From assembly GCA_027459565.1 (NCBI GenBank), contig DAIDIA010000293.1:1-13019 (forward strand): a stretch of 13,019 nucleotides of DNA. Direction: 5' to 3'. The notes under the pieces are model-generated. The model did not search any database. It was given only the letters and a program-made list of their open reading frames with translations, and was not told the origin of the DNA. This DNA is from Acidimicrobiaceae bacterium. Its GTDB lineage: Bacteria; Actinomycetota; Acidimicrobiia; Acidimicrobiales; Bog-793. The translations under genes were made by a program, and so were the position numbers. Below, piece by piece: positions 6,174 to 13,019 of this stretch. The stretch's first letter is position 1, and the number at the start of each line of letters is the position of its first letter.

Positions 6174-6686
6174 GTGACGACAGCAATAGTGGACTCCCCG
6201 ACGAACGCAGAAACGCAAGCGTGGTGGTTCCTTGACACCTTGGTCATCGAACATCGTTGTGCGCCCGAAATGGACACCATCGTTCTCGAGATGGTCTTAC
6301 CCGTGGACTCGGCGCCCCCGCTGCATGTCCACGACAACCTCGACGACACCTGGTACATCCTTGAGGGCAGGATGGTCGTGCGCTGTGGCGACGCGGATCT
6401 AGTTGTCGGAGCGGGGCACTGGGTCTCGATGCCCCGCGGCGTGCCGCACACGTTCCGAGTGATCGGTGAGCACGAGGCGCGGATCCTGCTCGTGCACGAC
6501 AACGCCAGCTTTCGCGACCTCATCCGCAACCTTGGTTCTCCGGCGACGGAACATGTCGTGCCGAGCAGCCCAGCCTTCCCACCCATGGACGAATTGGTGC
6601 GCATCGCCGGGTCTCACGACCTCAGGCCAATCGGTCCTCCCATGAGTACCCAAGAGTGCGCATCAGTCCTGATCGGTGTGAGCTGA
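6174..6686 (+). CDS. Cupin-domain protein
   Basis: The protein has 170 residues with a single cupin barrel. Motif 1 is PPLHVHDNLDDTWYILEG (48-65) and supplies His51 and His53. Motif 2 is the stretch from GHWVSMPRGVPHTFRV (81-96) and supplies His92. The Glu expected in motif 1 is Asp here (57/58), so a three-His site with altered fourth ligand is likely. Proteins of this shape include quercetin-dioxygenase-like enzymes and small-molecule-binding cupins; the reaction cannot be assigned. AGGAGG (6160-6165) lies eight bases before the GTG start. It is divergent from the MarR gene, which is its probable regulator, so it may act on the compound that MarR senses. No signal peptide, so cytoplasmic. 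Confidence 0.82.
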   Translation: MTTAIVDSPTNAETQAWWFLDTLVIEHRCAPEMDTIVLEMVLPVDSAPPLHVHDNLDDTWYILEGRMVVRCGDADLVVGAGHWVSMPRGVPHTFRVIGEHEARILLVHDNASFRDLIRNLGSPATEHVVPSSPAFPPMDELVRIAGSHDLRPIGPPMSTQECASVLIGVS

Positions 6687-7793
6687 TCCGACCGCGCCAG
6701 CCTTTGAATGGAGCACCTTCGGCGTGGTGTGTAGCAGCTGCCGGATCACGCGCGTGGTTGGTGCGGCCGTAATCGGCAATTCGCTGTGGCGGAAAACTCC
6801 GTCCTATCAACCATGACGCCGCGGATTGGGTATGTACTTATCACTTCGATAATTATTGACATCGTGTTCAAGATTGTCCCGGAGCTGGTTTCGGCGGCGA
6901 ATCGCCCAGAGGACATTCTGTTTTGACCTACAGAAGATCTAAGCGTGTCCAACGCCGAACTTTATGAATTGACCAAATTGTCCGTCAGGTGCTCGCATCG
7001 AGTCCTCTAGGGATCCGAAGTTGCAGGATGCTCCCCGCAAAGAGGATTATTGATTCAGTGTTGAGCGTGACGCGCTTCGAGAACAAGGACACCGTCGCCC
7101 GCTACTCAGGTACTTCTCTTGCGTGCTTATGGTTCGTCAGTTGTGTTCGGCACCTTTGGCCCCACTGGAAAAGTCAAATGTGAGTCGCGATTCGTTGCAT
7201 CGCGATGGCTCTAACGCAATACCTCACCCCGAGGGCAGGAATTACTGGGACCTTTGCGCATTCGGTGAGAAGTTCGGACGGAATCCTTTCGAGTCCTTTC
7301 GCCATGACTCTCCGATGACATCGATCTCGGCTTTGCCGCAGAAGCGGTCACGGGTGCCTGCCATTCGGGAAATTGTTTCGAGAGATAAGGGCGAGGAGAC
7401 TCAATCTGGCCAGAGACTTGCTGAAGACGAAGCTGATTCCCACAGCCCCGACCATTTCTGCCCGACCTCGCGCCGAGGTCGAAAATGACGCGGAGTGGAC
7501 GCGCTAACCGAGACGAGTGCTGTCCTGTCGGCATTCGTTGGATTGACGCAGAAGTTCGTGATCTCTGCGGTTGGCGCTGCTTCGATAATCTCGGGATCGT
7601 TTGTTTTCTCCGCTGCGATGACTGCAGATGGAAGGTACGGTTCGTTGGAACATCGACGTTCAATCGTGTTCAAGCGACACCGGAGATCGCGCGGTGAGTC
7701 ACAGCGCTTCGTGCCATGCCCTTGGGGATCGATCTGAACAAGGATTGAAGTGTGCGGCATGAACCTAAATGAGTTCGAATTCGCGGTATTTCC
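6687..7793. other. Gene-poor stretch before the transporter operon
   Basis: No frame here shows a recognisable domain together with a ribosome site. A perfect hairpin, CGACCTCG-CGC-CGAGGTCG, lies at 7463-7481 and is followed by AAAA on this strand rather than a T-run. A short GTG frame at 7495-7737 has a hydrophobic start but no good ribosome site or homology I know; I leave it unassigned. Confidence 0.45.
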
Positions 7794-7821
7794 TTGATTT
7801 CGCAGTAATTCGTTGTAGTGT
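7794..7821 (+). promoter_or_regulatory. Candidate promoter of the transporter operon
   Basis: TTGATT (7794-7799) followed after 16 bases by TAGTGT (7816-7821) is a weak but reasonable -35/-10 pair. It would place the transcript start about 45-50 bp before the binding-protein ATG at 7875, leaving a leader that carries the GGGGGAG ribosome site. No operator is evident. Confidence 0.3.
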
Positions 7822-7874
7822 CCATTCTTGCGCAAAAGGGTGGGCTGGCGTCATTCCTAAGGGGGAGTAGGTAC

Positions 7875-9455
7875 ATGTATCTATTGGGGAATTGGAAGTC
7901 CAAATTTCGTATTGGCTCCGTTGCCGTCATGAGCTTGGGTCTGGTCGCCATCGCAGGCAATGCCACCGCCTCGGCCTCGGCGAAGAGTCATAAAGTCTCT
8001 GGTAGAAGCCCTCACGGAAGCCTGACTGTGGTGACCGAAGGCAGTGCTTGGCCGAGTTTGGATCCTGCGAACCCAAGAATGATTCCCGCAGAGGCATTGG
8101 AGGATCCGGCCACGCAGCCGTTGTTCTATACGGACAATCAACACCAGCTAGTTCCGATGCTTGCAACGAAATATTCGATCAGTAATGACGGGCTTGTCTT
8201 TACCATCCAGCTCCGCCGGGACGTGAAGTTCCAAGACGGAACGCCGTTTAACGCCGCGGCAGTCGTCTACAACTTGGAGCGATACGCGAACCCATTGTTG
8301 AACTCGGAGTGCGTTGGTTATCTGTCGGTAATGAAATCCGTGGTTGCGACGGGACCTTTGACTGTCAAAATTACGCTTTCAGCAAGAGACGCGTCCTTCA
8401 TGCCCGTACTTGGTTCTCAGCAGTGTTCCATTATGGTCTCACCGACGGCAGTCCAAAAAGAGGGCGCCAACTTTGCATCGGATCCGGTGGGAACTGGCCC
8501 CTATGAGTATGTAACTGGCACGACTGGAGTTTCCGCTTCGTACAAGTTCTGGCCAGGTTATTGGGGAGCGATCAAGAACCCACTGAGCACGATCACGATT
8601 GAGAACGTCGGAGATGCATCGAACGCCTATAGCGCCTTGCAGTCAGGAACCGCTCAAGCGTGGATCAACCTGTCCGATGCTTCGGTCTCGACGGAGGTGC
8701 AACAGGCGCGACAGGACCCGAACCTCGTCGTTGAAAAGGGACCAGCGACCTCAATTAACTACGTCACGATGAACTTCAAACTGGCACCATTCAACAACGT
8801 GCTCGCCCGGCGAGCGCTGATGTATGCGACCGACCCGAAGCAGATCACAACGAAGCTCTATGGCGGCGTGTACAAGCCAGTGCAAGGGATCTTCCCACCC
8901 TCGTTGTTTGGATACACCGGAAATCTGAAGGGTTACCCGGTGAACAACTTGGCGAAGGCGACCGCACTGGTGAAGAGTCTCGGGGGGTTGTCGTTCACAC
9001 TGAACATCGATGACACGGCTGGTTGGTTGGCGGAAGCGGAGGCGCTTCAGGCACAATGGGCCCAAGCGGGTATCAAAGTTACGATTAATCCGCTTCAGGC
9101 TCCTGCGTGGATTGGGAGCTTGCACGCGCTGACGTATCAAGCGCTCTTGATTGTCAGCCCCAACCTGACCGATCCCGACGAAGCCACCTCGCGCTGGTTC
9201 TTGTCATCAAGCCCGTTGACTCAGAACGGACTGAAGAACGCACAGGTGGATTCGCTGATTCAGCGCGGACGGGCGCTCTATGCCCAGGCCGGAAGGTTGC
9301 CAACGTACGTGAAGCTGAATCAGCTTCTTGGTACGACGATCCTTCCATGGGACGATCTATTTGGGCAGACCTTCTTCCAGATCCAGAGCAAATCGGTTCA
9401 TAACTGGCCGGCGTTTACAAGTTCCTATGTTCCGTGGAACCTCATCTCGCTTTAA
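7875..9455 (+). CDS. ABC transporter substrate-binding protein, family 5 (Opp/Dpp)
   Basis: This is a 526-residue SBP_bac_5 protein, the usual length for Opp/Dpp-type binding proteins that capture peptides or related solutes outside the membrane. Residues 1-36 are a signal peptide (basic start, core GSVAVMSLGLVAIAG). The mature part opens with the typical GSLTVVTEGSAWPSLDPANP region, and the family signature is clear: FTIQLRRDVKFQDGTPFNAA (109-128) followed by VVYNLER. Cys146 and Cys184 may form a disulphide. The ATG at 7875 is preferred over an upstream GTG at 7818 because GGGGGAG (7861-7867) sits seven bases before it. Oddly, the lipobox-like IAG is followed by Asn29, not Cys. The genes for two permeases and the ATPases follow on the same strand. 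Confidence 0.9.
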   Translation: MYLLGNWKSKFRIGSVAVMSLGLVAIAGNATASASAKSHKVSGRSPHGSLTVVTEGSAWPSLDPANPRMIPAEALEDPATQPLFYTDNQHQLVPMLATKYSISNDGLVFTIQLRRDVKFQDGTPFNAAAVVYNLERYANPLLNSECVGYLSVMKSVVATGPLTVKITLSARDASFMPVLGSQQCSIMVSPTAVQKEGANFASDPVGTGPYEYVTGTTGVSASYKFWPGYWGAIKNPLSTITIENVGDASNAYSALQSGTAQAWINLSDASVSTEVQQARQDPNLVVEKGPATSINYVTMNFKLAPFNNVLARRALMYATDPKQITTKLYGGVYKPVQGIFPPSLFGYTGNLKGYPVNNLAKATALVKSLGGLSFTLNIDDTAGWLAEAEALQAQWAQAGIKVTINPLQAPAWIGSLHALTYQALLIVSPNLTDPDEATSRWFLSSSPLTQNGLKNAQVDSLIQRGRALYAQAGRLPTYVKLNQLLGTTILPWDDLFGQTFFQIQSKSVHNWPAFTSSYVPWNLISL

Positions 9456-9471
9456 GAGGAACGTGATAGCC

Positions 9472-9513
9472 GACTTCTCGGAATTTGGGGTCGTTTTGAA
9501 ATTTCGGGAAGTC
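9472..9513 (+). promoter_or_regulatory. 15-bp intercistronic stem-loop after the binding-protein gene
   Basis: GACTTCTCGGAATTT (9472-9486) pairs with AAATTTCGGGAAGTC (9499-9513) over 15 bp, with two G-U wobbles, around a 12-nt loop. It starts 17 bases after the stop codon of the binding-protein gene. No T-run follows, so it is not a standard terminator. Stems in this position often protect the upstream binding-protein mRNA or reduce read-through to the permeases, which would raise binding protein over permease; that role is inferred. Confidence 0.6.
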
Positions 9514-9642
9514 CCTATCTGTTAGTGCAATTGACGTCCATAACTTCGGTGACATTCTGCATAGGTTGTTCAAGAAGCACGAGGGGCAAGATGTTCTTGG
9601 GACGCTTTCCCCATGCAATTGGTATGAGGTGGCGCGGGTTGG

Positions 9643-9671
9643 ATGCGAGCGACTCGCATAGTTTGCGAGTC
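9643..9671 (+). promoter_or_regulatory. Two mutually exclusive hairpins
   Basis: Stem 1 is ATGCGAG-CGA-CTCGCAT (9643-9659, 7 bp, 3-nt loop). Stem 2 is GACTCGCA-TAGTT-TGCGAGTC (9651-9671, 8 bp, 5-nt loop). They share the GACTCGCA segment, so only one can form at a time. Neither is followed by a T-run. The spacer between binding protein and permeases may therefore be a switching leader, or simply an accumulation of repeats. Confidence 0.4.
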
Positions 9672-9809
9672 TGCAGTATGAAAACGATTGTGGGGCAAGG
9701 ATTTCTAAATGTGCCAAATGTGGGTCGTTGGCTTTCTCTTCAGAACGTGGCGTCTATCAGAAGTGCTGGATCTATTGCGAAAGAGTTTTGGCGCGGCCGA
9801 TCTCAATGA

Positions 9810-9974
9810 TTCAATACGTTCAAGGTCAAGAGAGTCCTGGGCATTCTCGCTAGTGCGGCATCACTCGCCGCAACATTGCCGTTGGGGATCGCGTTCGCAC
9901 CGGGAGATGCAGACGTGGGGATTGCGGACTTGGTCGCGAACGAGTGTTGGGGAAGATGCTTATACATCGGATAA
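9810..9974 (+). pseudogene. Signal-peptide-like frame without a start codon
   Basis: From 9810 to a TAA at 9972-9974 this frame reads a basic start (KVKR), a hydrophobic core VLGILASAASLAATLPLGIA and an AFA|P cleavage-like site. A short tail ending in ECWGRCLYIG follows. It looks like a small secreted peptide, but there is no ATG, GTG or TTG before the hydrophobic core. An ATG at 9806 lies in another frame and runs into a stop after 15 codons. A small indel near 9810 would join them, so a frameshifted or decayed gene is possible; a chance frame cannot be ruled out. Confidence 0.3.
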
Positions 9975-10025
9975 CGGAGCGGTGATGCTTCGCTCCAGTT
10001 TCACATTGCATCTGTCGGGCGTCCT

Positions 10026-10985
10026 GTGTTCGGATTGATCATTCGGAGGCTGGGCCAGACAATACCGGTCTTGATTGGCGCGTCGATACTCTCATTTCTG
10101 CTTTTGAACCTTCTTCCGGGAAATGTCGCAATGGCCATACTTGGAGCAAACGCGACGCCGAGCTCAATCAAGATCGTCAACTCCGAATTGAACCTTAATC
10201 ATCCAATAGTGCAGCGATATCTCGAATGGGTATGGTCGGCTCTTCATGGCAATCTCGGTACTTCCTTTGTAACGCGAGAGAGCGTCGTGAGTACAGTGTT
10301 TGCTCGAGTTCCCGTTTCGTTCGAACTTGTCGTTGGCACACTCATTGTGGCGCTTGTCTTTGCGGTACCGACTGCTCTCATCACCACCAAGTGGCGCGGC
10401 GGAATTGTCGATCGGGTCGGAACGCTCGTGACGGTTGTTGGGCTCTCGGTTCCGAACTTTGTTCTCGCGCTGGTTCTGGTCCTCGCGTTTTCAGTGAAGC
10501 TCCACCTCTTTCCGGCATCTGGGTTTATTCCGATGTCACAGAGCATCTCGGGCAACCTTTCTTCGGTTGCCCTGCCCATCTTCGCAATGAGCTTGGTGTT
10601 TTTTGGTACGTACGCGAGGTTGCTGCGTTCGGACATGTTGCAGCAACTTGATTCCGAAGAGTATGTGACACTTGCTCGTGCAAAGGGTCTTAGTGAGTGG
10701 CGCATTCTTATTCGCCATGTCTTCAAGAACTCGTCGTTCGGCCTTATCGTCGTGGCAGGTACGAATTTCGGCCAACTTGTCGGCACTACTGTCGTCATCG
10801 AGACGATCTTTGCGTTGCCTGGCATTGGTCAGCTCTTGATTACATCAATAGGGAACCGGGACGCTCCCACAGTGCAGGGAATCGTGCTGATTCTTGGCAT
10901 CGTTGTGGTCTTCGCCAACTTGTTTAGTGACTTGTTGTATTCCTCGATAGATCCGAGAGTGCACTATGGCAACGCGGATTCCTAG
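10026..10985 (+). CDS. OppB/DppB-type ABC transporter permease
   Basis: This is a 319-residue inner-membrane permease with six likely membrane segments (about 10-31, 99-121, 134-157, 180-200, 238-262, 283-304) and an extracytoplasmic loop after the first. The cytoplasmic EAA loop that contacts the ATPases is EEYVTLARAKGLSEWRILIR (211-230) followed by HVFKNS. The C-terminus DLLYSSIDPRVHYG is typical of DppB/OppB. With the OppC-like protein it would form the channel for peptides or similar solutes delivered by the binding protein. The GTG at 10026 is the start that gives the normal N-terminus, but no clear ribosome site precedes it. It abuts the next gene directly. Confidence 0.9.
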   Translation: MFGLIIRRLGQTIPVLIGASILSFLLLNLLPGNVAMAILGANATPSSIKIVNSELNLNHPIVQRYLEWVWSALHGNLGTSFVTRESVVSTVFARVPVSFELVVGTLIVALVFAVPTALITTKWRGGIVDRVGTLVTVVGLSVPNFVLALVLVLAFSVKLHLFPASGFIPMSQSISGNLSSVALPIFAMSLVFFGTYARLLRSDMLQQLDSEEYVTLARAKGLSEWRILIRHVFKNSSFGLIVVAGTNFGQLVGTTVVIETIFALPGIGQLLITSIGNRDAPTVQGIVLILGIVVVFANLFSDLLYSSIDPRVHYGNADS

Positions 10986-11828
10986 ATGAGACCTTGGCGA
11001 ATGCTTGGCATGCGGAAGGTTAGCGCTCGAGATCTTGAACTATGGATCCCTGCAAGTTTGCTGATCGTCTTGGTTCTCGCATGTTTCGCAGGTCCTGCGC
11101 TCTTCCATTTGAGTGGGCCGATCGCGGGGAATCTGAACGCGGCGAATGAGGGCATTGGTTCGCCGGGACACCTACTTGGAACGACCGCTCTTGGGAACGA
11201 TCTACTTTCGAGTTGTCTGTTCGGTGGACGGGTGTCGATTGAGGTCGGACTCGGTTCGGTCCTTCTTGGCTCGTTTATCGGCGGGTCTCTTGGGGTCGTT
11301 GCCGGATACTTTGGACGTCGAGTCGATTCGATCATCATGCGGGCATTTGACACGTTCCTTGCGTTTCCATCGATCATTCTCGCGCTCGCGATTGCGGCTT
11401 ATCTTGGGCCCAATGAGGGAGATGAGATCATTGCGATTGCGTTCTTCACGGTTCCCGCGTTCGGCCGACTGGCCCGCGGTGCTGCATTGAGGCTGTCTCA
11501 TAAGGAGTTCGTCCTCGCGGCGAGGATTTCGGGTGCCTCCAGGCTCAAGATCATCCTGGATCACGTCGTTCCCAATGTTGCCGCCCCGGTCTTTACATTT
11601 GCAATCCTTACGACGGCTGTGGCCATGATCATCGAGGCAGTATTGAGTTTCCTCGGGCTTGGTATACGCCCCCCGGCGCCGAGTTGGGGAAATCTCATCG
11701 AAGCAGGGCAACAGTACTTATCGACTGAGCCATACATGCTTCTTGTGCCGAGTTTCTTTCTATTTGGCTCAGTTCTATTGCTCAACCTTCTCGGCGACGC
11801 GTTGCGCACCAAGTGGGAGGTTGACTGA
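10986..11828 (+). CDS. OppC/DppC-type ABC transporter permease
   Basis: This is a 280-residue membrane permease. The first segment is at about 18-40. The region GHLLGTTALGNDLLSSCLFG (61-80) matches the 'HPLGTD..GRD..SR...G' entry of DppC/OppC. The EAA loop is KEFVLAARISGASRLKIILD (173-192), and the SFLGLGIRPPAPSWGNLI and GDALR elements close the protein as in the family. ATG at 10986 follows the OppB-like stop with no gap, so translation is coupled; Met6 and Met9 are later alternatives. It would pair with the OppB-like permease to form the pore. Confidence 0.9.
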   Translation: MRPWRMLGMRKVSARDLELWIPASLLIVLVLACFAGPALFHLSGPIAGNLNAANEGIGSPGHLLGTTALGNDLLSSCLFGGRVSIEVGLGSVLLGSFIGGSLGVVAGYFGRRVDSIIMRAFDTFLAFPSIILALAIAAYLGPNEGDEIIAIAFFTVPAFGRLARGAALRLSHKEFVLAARISGASRLKIILDHVVPNVAAPVFTFAILTTAVAMIIEAVLSFLGLGIRPPAPSWGNLIEAGQQYLSTEPYMLLVPSFFLFGSVLLLNLLGDALRTKWEVD

Positions 11829-11830
11829 AG

Positions 11831-11923
11831 ATGAACAATCCAAGGTTTCCAACGAACCCAGACGTCATCATCTCCGCGGCTCTCACATCCCGGCTCGCGG
11901 GCATCAAGTTGATAAGCCGGTGA
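11831..11923 (+). CDS. Possible 30-residue leader ORF
   Basis: An ATG at 11831 sits ten bases after GGGAGG (11815-11820) and opens a 30-codon frame (MNNPRFPTNP...) ending with TGA at 11921-11923, two bases before the ATPase ATG. The ATPase itself has no ribosome site of its own. The short frame may therefore bring ribosomes to it by re-initiation. The alternative is that the ATPase starts further upstream, at the GTG at 11920 or the TTG at 11821. I do not recognise the peptide. Confidence 0.3.
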   Translation: MNNPRFPTNPDVIISAALTSRLAGIKLISR

Positions 11924-11925
11924 CT

Positions 11926-12918
11926 ATGAAACCGCAAAATGACGTCGCGCTTCGCGTACACGATCTTAAGGTGGCTCTCAAAGTGCCCGGTGGAATGTTG
12001 CCTGCCGTGCGTGGAGTGAGTTTTGAGTTGGAGAGAGGACGCACACTAGGGATCGTCGGCGAATCGGGTTCTGGCAAATCTGTGACGGCTCGGGCACTAA
12101 TGGGTCTCTTCCCGAAGGGACGCTCGATTATGTCGGGCTCGGTAGAAATTGGCGGGAGGGAGATCTTGAACTCGGACGCGAGGGTAATTCGGCACGTTCG
12201 CGGCGAAGAGATGGGTATGGTGTTCCAGGATCCGACTAGGTCGTTGAATCCAACGATGAGAGTTGGCACTCAGATCGTTGAAGCCATCCGCGCCCATAGC
12301 GATATATCGAGATCGGCCGCTCGCAATCGCGCAGTAGAGCTCCTGAGTATGGTCGGTATTCCGCATGCACGTGAACGGGCACATGCATATCCGCATCAGC
12401 TTTCCGGGGGAATGCGTCAACGGATTGTCCTCGCGATCGCAATCTCGTGTCAGCCCTCCATTCTCATTGCAGATGAACCCACGACAGCACTAGATGTCAC
12501 CACGCAGCTTCAGATCATGGAGCTCATTGGCCGACTACAAGATGAGTATCAGATGGCACTGATATTGATCACTCATGACATGGATCTCGCGTCTTCATAC
12601 GTCGACGACGTCGCCGTGATGTACGCAGGTCGAATCGTTGAGCGCGGTCCGGTTCGCAAGGTCCTTTCGAGCGTACGGATGCCCTATACCAAGGGGCTCC
12701 TCGACGCGACGCTGCAAGACGACACTCCGCCACATAGTCACCTTTATGTTCTACCGGGACGACCGCCTGATCCGCGAAGCCTCACCGCGGGATGTCCGTT
12801 CGCCCCTCGTTGTGACCGTGTCAAAGAGAGTTGTTTCCAGCATGAACCTGAGCTTCTCTCCAACGACGATGAGCACGCGTCCGCGTGCTGGTTCCCGATC
12901 GAAGAGGAATCTGTGTGA
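11926..12918 (+). CDS. OppD/DppD-type ABC transporter ATPase
   Basis: From the ATG at 11926 the protein has 330 residues, normal for this family. It has all ATPase motifs: Walker A GESGSGKS (45-52), Q-loop MVFQDP (Gln101), signature LSGGMRQR (159-166), Walker B ILIADEP (179-185, catalytic Glu184) and the H-loop ITHDM (His217). The C-terminal domain has the oligopeptide-transporter GCPFAPRC block with Cys290, Cys296, Cys303 and Cys321, the spacing linked to an iron-sulphur cluster in DppD-type ATPases. It hydrolyses ATP to drive import through the two permeases. An in-frame extension reaches back into the OppC gene, but it lacks conserved sequence, so the short form is preferred. Confidence 0.9.
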   Translation: MKPQNDVALRVHDLKVALKVPGGMLPAVRGVSFELERGRTLGIVGESGSGKSVTARALMGLFPKGRSIMSGSVEIGGREILNSDARVIRHVRGEEMGMVFQDPTRSLNPTMRVGTQIVEAIRAHSDISRSAARNRAVELLSMVGIPHARERAHAYPHQLSGGMRQRIVLAIAISCQPSILIADEPTTALDVTTQLQIMELIGRLQDEYQMALILITHDMDLASSYVDDVAVMYAGRIVERGPVRKVLSSVRMPYTKGLLDATLQDDTPPHSHLYVLPGRPPDPRSLTAGCPFAPRCDRVKESCFQHEPELLSNDDEHASACWFPIEEESV

Positions 12919-12919
12919 C

Positions 12920-13019
12920 ATGAGTTCTTCAAAGATTGATCTCGACCAAGACGCGCAACCCGATGCTGGTACACACGATCGAGTGCTTCTCGATGTGACG
13001 CATCTCAGCCAGGAGTTCA
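12920..13019 (+). CDS. N-terminus of the second ATPase (OppF/DppF-type), partial
   Basis: The ATG at 12920 lies one base after the preceding stop and opens a frame running off the window. After a 20-odd residue variable start it reads DRVLLDVTHLSQEF, the usual entry of a DppF/OppF ATP-binding domain ('LL.v..L...F'). No Walker motif is reached yet. Its place in the operon makes it the partner of the OppD-like ATPase. Confidence 0.75.
   Translation, partial: MSSSKIDLDQDAQPDAGTHDRVLLDVTHLSQEF

Noticed and set aside
7495..7737. 80-residue GTG frame with a hydrophobic stretch
   Set aside because: No ribosome site, no family and an Arg-rich tail; likely chance or remnant.

Overview
The window looks like a chromosomal accessory region of an actinomycete. 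The evidence is moderate G+C, frequent GTG starts, transcripts that seem to begin at the start codon, and MazF/CopG and RelE/YefM toxin-antitoxin (TA) pairs. A secreted protein built from Cys-pair 'AVG...WNG.SW' repeats is a style I associate with Acidimicrobiia. That placement is an inference from style; no rRNA or marker gene is present.

Left part (1-2054): two small toxin-antitoxin modules lie between three related copies of a tRNA 3'-end-like sequence. The first copy (273-322) is a recognisable 3' half of a tRNA-Ala(CGC) with CCA but no 5' half, like the scar left by an element that integrates at tRNA 3' ends. Copies two (1251-1284) and three (2021-2054) are 31/34 identical to each other. 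They share two 11-mers with the first copy, apart from one change in each 11-mer of copy three. The forward CopG-MazF pair sits between copies one and two, and the reverse YefM-RelE pair between copies two and three.

Middle part (2348-6686): single genes follow. They are a secreted protein with a signal peptide, a fibronectin-III-like domain and seven Cys-pair repeats (probably a seven-bladed propeller); a RibD-C/dihydrofolate-reductase-like protein; and a divergent MarR regulator/cupin pair sharing an 85-bp intergenic region with a clear TTGACA-N17-TACGAT promoter and overlapping TACGAT/ATCGTA half-sites. About 900 bp (4727-5626) and 1.2 kb (6687-7874) of gene-poor DNA separate these from each other and from the transporter.

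Right part (7875-13019): an oligopeptide/dipeptide-type (Opp/Dpp) ABC transporter operon. The order is binding protein, a 570-bp spacer with strong hairpins, OppB-like permease, OppC-like permease, a possible 30-codon leader ORF, a DppD/OppD-type ATPase, and the start of the second ATPase (DppF/OppF), cut by the window edge. The binding protein has an apparent lipobox with Asn where the lipidated Cys should be. The spacer holds a 15-bp stem just after the binding-protein stop, two mutually exclusive stems, and a signal-peptide-like frame without a start codon.

No integrase, transposase, CRISPR array or complete RNA gene was found.
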